Below, piece after piece: positions 7,689 to 15,443 of a stretch of 47,031 nucleotides of DNA (its first letter is position 1; each line of letters begins with the position of its first letter). The notes beneath the pieces are model-generated. The model saw only the letters and a program-made list of their open reading frames with translations, did not search any database and was not told the origin of the DNA. The position numbers were made by a program, and so were the translations under genes. Source of the stretch: Burkholderiaceae bacterium (GTDB taxonomy: Bacteria > Pseudomonadota > Gammaproteobacteria > Burkholderiales > Burkholderiaceae_E); assembly GCA_023954015.1 (NCBI GenBank), contig JAMLIS010000022.1:1-47031 (forward strand), read 5' to 3'.

Positions 7689-8667
7689 GGTACGCCTGGA
7701 TCGTGGAGCATCGCGCGAGTTACGCGATTGCGACGATGTGCGATGTGCTCTCGGTCTCGCGCAGCGGCCTGTACGGGGCGATGCAGCGGGCGCGAGCGAC
7801 GACCAAGGCTCGGGACGATGCGAGAATCATCGAGGAGATTCGTCGCGCGCAGCGCCGCCACCGTGGCCGCTACGGGCGCCGGCGGATGACTCCGGAGATC
7901 CGTGAAGCGCTCGGCCAAGCGGTGAACCACAAGCGCATCGGGCGGCTGATGCGCGAGCACGGTCTGGGCAGTCGCAAACGCCGCCCTTTCCGCGTGGTGA
8001 CGACGGACTCCCGCCACGCTCATCCGATTGCCTCGAATGTCGTGCAGCGCGATTTCACCACGACGGCACCGAACCAGAAGTGGCTCGCCGATATCACCTA
8101 TGTGCGCACGGACGAGGGTTGGCTGTATCTGGCGCTGGTGTTGGACCTGTTCTCGCGCAAGATCGTGGGGTGGGCGATGAGCGATTCGATGCCCCAGGAG
8201 CTCACGATCGAGGCGCTGCGCGTGGCCATCGGCGGACGCGATTTGAGTGCAGGATGGCATCACTCGGATCGCGGTTCGCAATACGCGGCGGCGGACTATC
8301 GCAAGATTCTGCGTGAGCGCGATATCACGGTGTCGATGAGCCGCAAGGGTGATTGCTGGGACAACGCACTGATGGAATCAGCCAACGGCACCTTCAAGGT
8401 CGAGGCGTGCACGGCGAGCACTTCACCACGCGTGAGCAGGCGCGCCTGGCGATCCTCGAGTTCATCGGCTATTACAACGCCGAACGCAGGCACTCTTCTC
8501 TGGGGTATCTCACGCCGGTACAGTTCGAGAGGCGATGGCAGCAAAAGCAGCCCGCACCCGCTCAGACCGGCGCACTGAGCCGCGTTGCCCACCGCCGGCC
8601 GGTTCCGGTTCGTCGCAAGCGACCGAACCGGCCGTCCGTGCACAACGCTCCCGGCAGCGCTTCGTAG
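7685..8667 (+). pseudogene. IS3 OrfB transposase, frameshifted before its C-terminus
   Basis: A DDE integrase-core protein. WLADITYV carries the first catalytic Asp, HHSDRGSQY the second and DNALMES the Glu, all in one frame. Near 8408 a single base is missing: the expected continuation VHGEHFTTREQARLAILEF and YYNAERRHSSLGYLTPVQFE is encoded in another frame and ends at the TAG (8665-8667) within the right terminal repeat. The truncated frame ends instead in an unrelated tail at 8578. The enzyme keeps its catalytic triad but loses its conserved C-terminal segment. Confidence 0.85.
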
Positions 8668-8692
8668 TGTCCGCACTTTGGGGACCGGTTCA

Positions 8693-9941
<1,249 letters not shown>

Positions 9942-9942
9942 C

Positions 9943-10003
9943 GCTTATCCACCGCCGCGCGATCGGCGCCTCCAACGCAAGACTCGCGCGGCGGTGGGTA
10001 AGC
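9943..10003 (+). repeat. 20-bp inverted repeat (large hairpin)
   Basis: The left arm 9943-9962 starts GCTTATCCACC and the right arm 9984-10003 ends GGTGGGTAAGC. The arms pair over 20 positions with a single T-G wobble and a 21-base loop. It begins two bases after the stop of the DUF6880-like gene, so a terminator role is possible, but no T-run follows. Confidence 0.8.
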
Positions 10004-10391
10004 CGTCTGCTGCCGCCGGACATCTTCGTGCTGTCCGCATGGCTGACACTGAGAAACACGCCGCGCGCAGCAACGGCCCTGCCCCAGCGATCCACTGCAA
10101 TTGCAGTCTTCGTGAGGCTGGCGCAGCATCGCACCCACGACGCTGGCTGAGTCAGCCCGACTGATGCCCGACACCGCATCGCCCCTGCCCGCTTGCGCGA
10201 GCATCAACGCCGGTCCCATCTCCAAACCCGGCGGGCGCAACGCCCGGAGATACGCGTCCAGTCAGCGGACAACACACGTCCGCTCTGCCCCGGTCAATTT
10301 CGTTCGACCGCAGCGACATCCGCCGAAAGGCCACTGCCGCAATTCCCGTCGCACGCTGCGCCAATCGTTCACGGCAATCCACTGCGCCAGC

Positions 10392-10432
10392 CGCGTCGTC
10401 ACTACGCGGCGCGAGCCGGTAGTGACGACGCG
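10392..10432 (+). repeat. Perfect 14-bp inverted repeat
   Basis: CGCGTCGTCACTAC (10392-10405) and GTAGTGACGACGCG (10419-10432) are exact reverse complements separated by 13 bases. The loop itself can form a CGG/CCG stem. Such arms are unlikely by chance even in GC-rich DNA. Confidence 0.85.
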
Positions 10433-10592
10433 CACGCTGCCCCAGCGGGTAAGCGTTTCGTCGGGGCTGTCGCAAGTGACGTCCCCACGTGACGGGCTTC
10501 CCTGGCGCGTCAACCCTTCGGACCGTGCAACGCGGCCTGCACCCGCCCGCTCCCCGCGGGCCTCCGAGCCACAGCGCCAACCGGCGCACCCC

Positions 10593-10649
10593 GAGCCTTG
10601 GGGTAATGGCTCACCCGATGATCGGTCTTCCCGCAGGAAGCCCCATCGG
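10593..10649 (+). ncRNA. Candidate structured RNA element: hairpin plus nested stem
   Basis: A GAGCC/GGCTC hairpin (10593-10597 with 10608-10612) stands two bases before a nested stem. The outer CCGATG (10615-10620) pairs with CATCGG (10644-10649), enclosing CTTCC-CGCA-GGAAG (10627-10640). Two adjacent stems with a tetraloop tip suggest a folded RNA or ssDNA element on the leader of the recombinase. There is no match to an RNA family that I can name. Confidence 0.35.
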
Positions 10650-10855
10650 CGCCAATGCCGCGTGCCGCGGCGGCCAGCAGCAACACCCGGCACGAAACGG
10701 GAGTGGTGTCCCGTGTCCCCTGTGGTTCTCGCAACGCCAAGGCGTTCGAGACGGACAGAAACACTGACCGAGCCTGCGTCACACACCAGCGACAACGAAG
10801 AACCGGACACCGGGGCAATCAACGGAGAACGAAGCGACGAACGGACTAGAAGCGA

Positions 10856-11572
10856 ATGCGGGATCTGAACTACCAGCTCAAGCAACTGTGCCAACGCAAC
10901 CGCGGCGGCAGCTTCGCCACGCAGCGCGACCGCGGGCGCGTGCTCGACCTTGTGGCGAACCAGCTTCGCGAGCTGGGCTATCGACACATGGATGCAGCAA
11001 GCCTCAATCCGAAGCACGTCCAGCGTCTGATCGAACGCAGGCACGGCAACTGACCGCCGGAGATCTTGCCCGAATCGCCGATCCGTACACGGCAATGTCG
11101 CTACGCCTGCAGGCGGCGTTCGTACTGCGCCGCGGCGAATCGATCAAGATCCGTCCCGAATGGGCCGACCGTGGCGATCGACTCATGCTCAAGGATTCGT
11201 GGACCAAGGGTGGGCGGGGCACGCGAGATTCCGATCCGCAACGTCAGCCAGCGCGAGGTTCTCGATGCAGCCAGGTTACTCGCCGGCACGGGCAGCCTCA
11301 TCCCGGCCGGGCAACGATACGTCGAACAGTTGCGACGCTTCGAGTATCAATGCGCGGCGGCTGGCGTACAACGCGTCCATGGCCATCGTCATCAGTACGC
11401 ACAGACCCGCTACCGCGAGCTGACCGGCTGGCCGGCGCCCGCAGCAGGCGGGCCGCGCTCGAGAGAGCTCACACCATCACAGCGCACGATCGATCGCGAA
11501 GCACGCCTTGCGATCAGCGCAGAGCTCGGGCATGAGCGTGAGCAGATTACGGCGGTGTACCTGGGTCGGTAG
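10856..11572 (+). pseudogene. Tyrosine recombinase (phage integrase N-terminal/Integrase_1 type), broken
   Basis: The N-terminal SAM-like domain is recognisable (MRDLNYQLKQLCQRN ... VLDLVANQLRELGYRHM) up to about 11045. The frame then changes and joins QLTAGDLARIADPY, with roughly 55 codons missing compared with intact relatives. A second shift, one extra G near 11217, precedes REIPIRNVSQREVLDAARLL. Catalytic residues remain scattered over the frames: Arg in LRRGESIK, His and Arg in HGHRHQYAQ, then LGHEREQITAVYLG with His and the nucleophilic Tyr. With one deletion and two frame changes no active recombinase can be made. It is probably the relic of the element that brought this region. Confidence 0.85.
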
Positions 11573-11716
11573 TCATGATGATGCATCGCTCGTGATTCCG
11601 GCTCGCTGCAGCGAAGGAGAACCTGTGCGGCGCCTCGTACAATCAGCGGCGCGCAAAGCGCCGAGCGCGGGGTATGCCCTCCTTTTTTCCAACAGCACAT
11701 TCGGAAAGCACAACAC

Positions 11717-12090
11717 ATGGCAACTGCAAAGAAAGCCGCCAAGGCCTCCCCGGCGATCAGGACAGCCCCGGGGCTCAAGCCGGTCAAGGACACCTTCAAC
11801 AAGTCGACGCTGACCGCGCATCTGGCGCAACAAACCGGCGTCGAGCCCAAGTCCGTGAAGGCCGTGCTCGCCGCGCTCGAATCGGTCATCCTCGGCGCCG
11901 TGCACAAGAAGGGAGCGGGCGAGTTCACGATGCCCGGACTGCTCAAGATCGGCGTGCAGAAGGGCCGGCCAAGCCAAGGCGCAAGGGCATCAATCCGTTC
12001 ACGAAGCAGGAGCAGGTCTTCGCTGCCAAGCCGGCAACGGTCAAGATCAAGGTTCGGTCCCTGAAGAAGCTCAAGGACGCCGCGCTGTAA
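11717..12090 (+). pseudogene. HU-like DNA-binding protein, frameshifted
   Basis: It starts MATAKKAAKASP at ATG 11717. The HU/IHF-type dimerisation helices follow (FNKSTLTAHLAQQTGVEPKSVKAVLAALE) and then the GAGEFTMPGLLKIGVQK strand. Near 11962 one base is missing. The expected arm and C-terminus (PAKPRRKGINPF ... FAAKPATVKIKV ... LKKLKDAAL) continue in another frame to a stop at 12088-12090. Intact relatives have an Ala/Lys-rich tail before this HU domain. As it stands the product loses the DNA-embracing arm and is replaced by an Arg/Ser tail. Confidence 0.8.
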
Positions 12091-12188
12091 GCACGGCGGA
12101 CATCGCGCACCGGGATCACCCCCGGCGCTGACCCGCGCGCTGACGAACGCCGCTGGCGCGAAGTGATCGCGACCTGCGGCGGTCCGGC
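12091..12188. other. Convergent intergenic space
   Basis: About 100 bp between the HU-like pseudogene and the end of the toxin gene. A short CCGGG/CCCGG hairpin near 12110-12125 could end transcription, but there is no T-run. Confidence 0.3.
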
Positions 12189-12599
12189 TTACTCGGCAGC
12201 GGCCCGGAACGCCGCCTGCACGGCGCGCACCAGGGACGGATGCAGCACGCCCAGCTTGGGCGACTGGCCATGGGGCGCTGCGGGTGGCACCGAGAACCAT
12301 TCGGTGTTGTACGGCAGGTCCAACACCTGCTTGAGGTCGAACTTGGTGTCGTAGCTCAAACCCGCCGCCGCGTAGGCCGCGGGATTGCGCTCGTGCAGGA
12401 TCGAGAATTCGCCGCGGTGCAGTCTCGCGGTTCGCTGGCTGGTGCCATAGGCCACTCGCACGGTGAACTGCGGCGCATCATCGTCGAACACGACCAGAAC
12501 CAGCGCAGGGCGGGGTTTCGGGCGAGGATGAATGTCGTCAGGGAAGTGGCACCAGACGATCTCGCCGGCGGCGGGCTCAGCCCACCACCGCAGGATCAT
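12189..12599 (-). CDS. PemK/MazF-like toxin
   Basis: A 136-residue protein, probably a type II toxin of the PemK/MazF fold, which are mostly mRNA endoribonucleases. The N-terminal GEIVWCHFPDD and KPRPALVLVVFDD strands match the start of that fold, followed by FTVRVAYGTSQ and the LSYDTKFDLKQVLDLPY core. The C-terminal helix (LHPSLVRAVQAAF) closes the domain. Its start ATG (12597-12599) overlaps the end of the upstream antitoxin gene by four bases (ATGA), the usual coupled toxin-antitoxin layout. The family call rests on motif resemblance; RNase activity is an inference. Confidence 0.6.
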   Translation of the reverse strand: MILRWWAEPAAGEIVWCHFPDDIHPRPKPRPALVLVVFDDDAPQFTVRVAYGTSQRTARLHRGEFSILHERNPAAYAAAGLSYDTKFDLKQVLDLPYNTEWFSVPPAAPHGQSPKLGVLHPSLVRAVQAAFRAAAE

Positions 12600-12883
12600 G
12601 CGGTCTCCGTGTCGAGCAGGCTGGAACGCACGGATCGCTTGCCGCCCTGCGGCACTCGCTTCCTGATCTGGCGCACTTGGGCCGCCGTCAACGGCCCCTC
12701 GTCGGCCTCATACTGCGGCAGCACCCGCACGGCCAGTTCGTGCAACGCACGGTGGATCGCCTGCGTTTCGTCGACGCCAAGGTGTTCCGCCAGACGCTTG
12801 GCGGTTCTCCGTGTCACGCCGGTGGCGCTGTCCACGGAACGGTAGCGAAAGGCGATCTGATCGACGGTGTTGCGGGACGGCAT
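12596..12883 (-). CDS. Antitoxin partner of the PemK-like toxin
   Basis: A 95-residue basic protein, first gene of the pair. ATG at 12883 with GGAG 7 bases upstream. The segment TRRTAKRLAEHLGVDETQAIHRALHELAVRV looks like a ribbon-helix-helix or similar DNA-binding fold. The tail (VRQIRKRVPQGGKRS) is basic and could bind the toxin. A promoter overlapped by two repeated operator-like sites lies just upstream, as expected for an autoregulated antitoxin. It is assigned by position and size; the exact family is not recognised. Confidence 0.6.
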   Translation of the reverse strand: MPSRNTVDQIAFRYRSVDSATGVTRRTAKRLAEHLGVDETQAIHRALHELAVRVLPQYEADEGPLTAAQVRQIRKRVPQGGKRSVRSSLLDTETA

Positions 12884-12898
12884 GAATGACTCCAGTTG

Positions 12899-12937
12899 GA
12901 TATCAATAAGATATCAATCTTTTCTGCCAAACGTCAA
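12899..12937 (-). promoter_or_regulatory. Promoter and operator repeats of the toxin-antitoxin pair
   Basis: Read on the minus strand: -35 TTGACG (12932-12937), 18-bp spacer, -10 TATCTT (12908-12913). The sequence GATATCAAT occurs twice on the plus strand (12899-12907 and 12910-12918) with an 11-bp period, one helical turn. The repeats cover the -10 box, so binding by the antitoxin complex would block transcription. Confidence 0.6.
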
Positions 12938-13034
12938 GTTCGGAGAGGCGTCGAAACGGGCTTCGCCGCCGCATTGATCCGCCTGGTTCGACCGGAAGAA
13001 TCAGGTCGGCCTGCCACTGCAGATACTCGTGGTA
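12919..13034. other. Spacer between antitoxin promoter and IS3 scrap
   Basis: No gene supported. A minus-strand frame through here (with LIDALEYHEYLQWQADL) could be a remnant of another gene but cannot be assigned. Confidence 0.3.
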
Positions 13035-13220
13035 CTCGAGCGCGTCGATCAGGTTCGCTACCCGACGCGAGCACAAGCGCGGCTGGACATCGTCGACTGG
13101 ATCGAGGGTTTCTACAATCAACGGAGGATTCACAGCAGCATCGGTTACAGGACGCCCGCCGACCTCGAACGAGAGCTCATGGCGGCATAAATCGGTGTAC
13201 GTGAAACCGAGGCAGGGTCA
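13035..13220 (+). mobile_element. Second IS3-family scrap (OrfB C-terminus and right end)
   Basis: The plus-strand peptide LERVDQVRYPTRAQARLDIVD, followed by FYNQRRIHSSIGYRTPADLERE and MAA (stop 13188-13190), is the C-terminus of an IS3-family transposase. It is followed by the element terminus ending CCGAGGCAGGGTCA at 13220. It differs from the IS3 at 7.3-8.7 kb. The catalytic core and left end are missing, so it is a dead fragment. Confidence 0.8.
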
Positions 13221-13314
13221 CTTCGTCAAGACGGCCTTGAGCGGACGGTTACTTGGCAGGAGTCCATGAAGGCGCTGTTCGGCCGACGAGCCAAGGCAAT
13301 TCCAAGAAGCGCCG

Positions 13315-14439
13315 CTACTCCGGCAGATCGTTCAGCTCGTAGCTGGTGCTACGTCCGCCCGCATCCGATTTCCGCAATACACCCCGAGTGAGCAGGTCGT
13401 TGATGTCGCGCAGTGCCGTGTCCGGCGAGCATTTGGCGATAGCCGCCCACTTGCTGCTGGTGAGCTTGCCCTCGAAACCGTCGAGCAGCCGATTGAGCAG
13501 CTTCACCTGCCGCTCGTTCAACGGAGTGGTCGCCCAGCGCTGCCAGAACCGGGCTTTTGTCAGGACGGCGTCCAGCGTGTGCTGGGCCTGGTCGACTGCA
13601 CGATGAAGCGTGTCGAGGAACCACGCGAGCCACTCGGTGACATCCATCGACCGCTTCTGGGTCCGCTCCAGGATATCGTAATAGGCCTTGCGTTCGCGCT
13701 GGATCTGGGCCGACAAACTGTAGAAGCGTTGCGGGCTCCCGTCGGCGCGTGCCAGCAGTAGATCGCCAATGGCCCGCGCGATACGGCCATTGCCATCGTC
13801 GAACGGATGCAGCGTGACGAACCACAGATGGCCGAGCCCCGCTTTAATCAGTGGTGGCTCGTTTGATGCACCATTGAGCCAGTCAAGGAAGCGGCTGGTT
13901 TCCGCCTCAAGACGCTCGGCCGGCGGCGCTTCGAAATGCACCCGCTGGTGGCCGATGGGGCCGGACACCACTTGCATGGGGCCACTGGCGTCATCGCGCC
14001 AGCCGCCGACCTCGATCTTGGCAAGACCGGAGTAGCCGGTGGGGAACAGCGCGGCATGCCAGCCGAAGAGACGCTCCCGCGTTACCGGTGCATGGCAGTT
14101 GGCCGTGGCATCCAGCACCATCTCGACCACGCCCTCGACGTGCCGATCGACCGGCGCAAGCGCGCCGATGTCCACGCCCAGCCTGCGGGCAATGGAAGAG
14201 CGCACAGATTCGACGTTGAGCTGCTCACCCTCGATCTCGCTGGTCTTGACCACGTCCTCGGTCAGTGCCGCCAGGCTCGCCTGATCGCGCAACGCCATGC
14301 CCACGTCGGCCAGACGGCCCATCAACAGCCCCTGGGCGCGGCTGACCTCAGCCATTGGCCCAGCCAGTGCTGCCAGGTCGAAGTGCCAGTTCGGCCAGTC
14401 TTTGGACTGCCAGATGTATTTGTAATCTCCGCTATTCAT
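13315..14439 (-). CDS. Fic family protein with DUF4172 N-terminus (putative AMPylator)
   Basis: A 374-residue protein, ATG at 14439. The N-terminus (KYIWQSKDWPNWHFD) is the DUF4172 region. A [S/T]xxxE[G/N] inhibitory-helix motif follows at residues 66-71 (TSEIEG), then the Fic core HPFDDGNGR (211-219, catalytic His211), and a C-terminal winged-helix-like domain (SKWAAIAKCSPDTALRDINDLLTRGVL). Fic enzymes transfer AMP or other phosphate-containing groups to target hydroxyls. The inhibitory motif N-terminal to the core predicts a class II, self-restrained enzyme, so no separate antitoxin is needed. The start overlaps a palindrome that recurs upstream, suggesting autoregulation. The domain call is firm; the target is unknown. 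Confidence 0.9.
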   Translation of the reverse strand: MNSGDYKYIWQSKDWPNWHFDLAALAGPMAEVSRAQGLLMGRLADVGMALRDQASLAALTEDVVKTSEIEGEQLNVESVRSSIARRLGVDIGALAPVDRHVEGVVEMVLDATANCHAPVTRERLFGWHAALFPTGYSGLAKIEVGGWRDDASGPMQVVSGPIGHQRVHFEAPPAERLEAETSRFLDWLNGASNEPPLIKAGLGHLWFVTLHPFDDGNGRIARAIGDLLLARADGSPQRFYSLSAQIQRERKAYYDILERTQKRSMDVTEWLAWFLDTLHRAVDQAQHTLDAVLTKARFWQRWATTPLNERQVKLLNRLLDGFEGKLTSSKWAAIAKCSPDTALRDINDLLTRGVLRKSDAGGRSTSYELNDLPE

Positions 14440-14499
14440 GCGGAGATTATGGGGCGCATTCTCCGCGCACGCAAGTCTTTCTCCGCATATTGTGCGGTG
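14427..14499 (-). promoter_or_regulatory. Repeated palindromic operators of the fic gene
   Basis: CTCCGC-N7-GCGGAG at 14427-14445 overlaps the fic start codon, and CTCCGC-N7-GCGGTG lies at 14481-14499, with a lone CTCCGC half-site between them (14461-14466). Identical arms and identical 7-base spacing point to a dimeric regulator binding twice. The Fic protein's own winged-helix-like C-terminus is a candidate. Confidence 0.55.
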
Positions 14500-14721
14500 A
14501 ATAGGGGCGCCATTCGCCGCATGGCACCCACTACGGGCAAGGCACCCCTCCCAGGACCTATTCAGTTCCCGGAACGGGAATCGAACCCGCGTCTGGCGCC
14601 CCGACCAAAAACACGCCCATTTACGAGGTTGAACGCGATTTCCGGTGACCAATCAGGCCGAAAAACCTGCTTGATTGTCCGCAGATTCGCCTGTCAACCC
14701 CCGCTTTTCGCACCTTGCTCT
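14500..14721. other. Intergenic DNA around the tRNA-like fragment
   Basis: No gene. It includes the tRNA-like segment at 14566-14590; the remainder shows nothing I can support beyond possible upstream promoter DNA. Confidence 0.4.
14566..14590 (-). other. tRNA 3'-end-like fragment (T-arm plus acceptor strand)
   Basis: On the minus strand GCGGG-TTCGATT-CCCGT (14590-14574) is a canonical T-stem-loop, followed by seven bases TCCGGGA (14573-14567) as an acceptor 3' strand and the discriminator A (14566). No matching 5' half, anticodon arm or CCA is present. Such 3' fragments are often left by tRNA-targeted integration. It could also be a coincidence. Confidence 0.4.
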
Positions 14722-14749
14722 ATCATGAAATGTCAATATCAATCATGAT
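14722..14749 (+). promoter_or_regulatory. Inverted repeat upstream of the doc module
   Basis: ATCATGA (14722-14728) and TCATGAT (14743-14749) are exact reverse complements 21 bp apart (start to start, two helical turns), ending 10 bases before the antitoxin ATG. This is a likely operator for antitoxin or complex autorepression. Confidence 0.5.
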
Positions 14750-14759
14750 GGAGATGGCC

Positions 14760-14990
14760 ATGACCACTGCGGTGCGCGAAAAATTTTCCTCCCAGGCAGC
14801 ACCGGAGGTGCTGGCCGCACTGCGCCAGATCGCGGAGAGCCAAGGCCGCCAGTTCCAGGCGGTGCTCGATGACGCCCTGCGCGACTACATCGACCGGCAG
14901 CAAAAGCAGCGCCCTCGCCGCCACGTGATGGCTTCGTTCGCGTCCAGTCTGGATGAGTTCGACAGCCTCTACCGCGAACTGGCCAAGTAA
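14760..14990 (+). CDS. Antitoxin of the Doc-type toxin
   Basis: A 76-residue protein, ATG at 14760 with GGAG 6 bases upstream. An in-frame ATG at 14715 lies inside the operator and is less likely. The N-terminal segment (VREKFSSQAAPEVLAALRQIAESQGRQ) followed by FQAVLDDALRDYIDRQ reads as a ribbon-helix-helix-type DNA-binding part. The C-terminal SSLDEFDSLYRELAK is a typical toxin-neutralising tail. The gene is directly followed by a Doc toxin after three bases. Role assigned by context and architecture. Confidence 0.7.
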   Translation: MTTAVREKFSSQAAPEVLAALRQIAESQGRQFQAVLDDALRDYIDRQQKQRPRRHVMASFASSLDEFDSLYRELAK

Positions 14991-14993
14991 ACC

Positions 14994-15374
14994 GTGGCTC
15001 ACGATTACCTGACCGTGGCCGACGTGCTGGGCATGCACACGTTGCTGATACAGCGGTATGGCGGGGCGCCGGGTGTGCGCGATCCCGGGGCGCTGGAGGC
15101 CGCACTGTTCCGCCCGCAGACCGGCTACTACGATGACCTCGTGGCCGAGGCTGCTGCCCTGCTGGAAAGCCTGGCGATCAACCATCCGTTCGTGGACGGA
15201 AACAAGCGCATCGCCTTTGCGGCGGCCGACGTGTTCCTGCGCATCAACGGCTGGCGCTTGCAGCGTGCGCCGATGCAGGTCTATGCGGAGATGATGCAGA
15301 TGTTCGAGTCGGGCTCGTTCGACATCGCTCGCCTCGATCCCTGGCTGCGGTCTTTCGGCGTCGCCGCAGAGTGA
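14994..15374 (+). CDS. doc: Doc-type toxin (death-on-curing, Fic fold)
   Basis: A 126-residue protein starting at GTG 14994, three bases after the antitoxin stop. The Doc variant of the Fic motif, HPFVDGNKR, is at residues 64-72. The Lys in place of the usual Gly-Arg spacing is the mark of Doc kinases, which phosphorylate EF-Tu and stop translation. The N-terminal LTVADVLGMHTLLIQRYGG and the PGALEAALFRPQTGYY segment match the family, and the length is normal. The gene is translationally linked to its antitoxin, and together they form a stabilisation module at the edge of the accessory region. Confidence 0.9.
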   Translation: MAHDYLTVADVLGMHTLLIQRYGGAPGVRDPGALEAALFRPQTGYYDDLVAEAAALLESLAINHPFVDGNKRIAFAAADVFLRINGWRLQRAPMQVYAEMMQMFESGSFDIARLDPWLRSFGVAAE

Positions 15375-15443
15375 TCTACGGGCCTTCGGCGCCGTCTTTG
15401 GCATGCTGCGGAATCCGGCACCTTCTTCGAGGTTCACCGAACG

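Larger units (their letters stand above)
7322..8692 (+). mobile_element. IS3-family element with terminal repeats and 3-bp target duplication
   Basis: The left terminal repeat begins TGATCTGGTCCCCA (7322) and ends in CGGACAC (7347). The right one (8667-8692, read inward) begins TGAACCGGTCCCCA and ends in CGGACAC. GGT lies directly outside both ends (7319-7321 and 8693-8695), as expected for IS3 insertion. Inside are orfA and orfB with an AAAAAAG slippery site (7649-7655) for the programmed -1 frameshift that makes OrfAB. Both genes carry extra frameshifts, so this copy is probably dead. Confidence 0.9.
9942..10855. other. ORF-free, stem-loop-rich leader of the recombinase
   Basis: 914 bp without a credible gene. 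It contains a series of perfect or near-perfect inverted repeats: 9943-10003, 10219-10252 (ATCTCC/GGAGAT with inner GGGCG/CGCCC), 10264-10284 (AGCGGAC/GTCCGCT), 10392-10432, 10593-10612 (GAGCC/GGCTC), 10615-10649, 10697-10714 (ACGGGA/TCCCGT) and 10733-10746. The long frames here have arginine/proline-rich, non-conserved translations and are not reported. The region leads directly into the tyrosine-recombinase pseudogene. It may be a structured RNA or a recombination site. Confidence 0.6.

Noticed and set aside
10164..10868. 234-residue frame in the recombinase leader
   Set aside because: Arg/Pro/Ser/Thr-rich translation with no motif; the stretch is better explained by the dense hairpins.
14566..14590. 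Complete tRNA gene
   Set aside because: Only the T-arm and acceptor 3' strand exist; no D-arm, anticodon arm or 5' acceptor strand can be found next to it.
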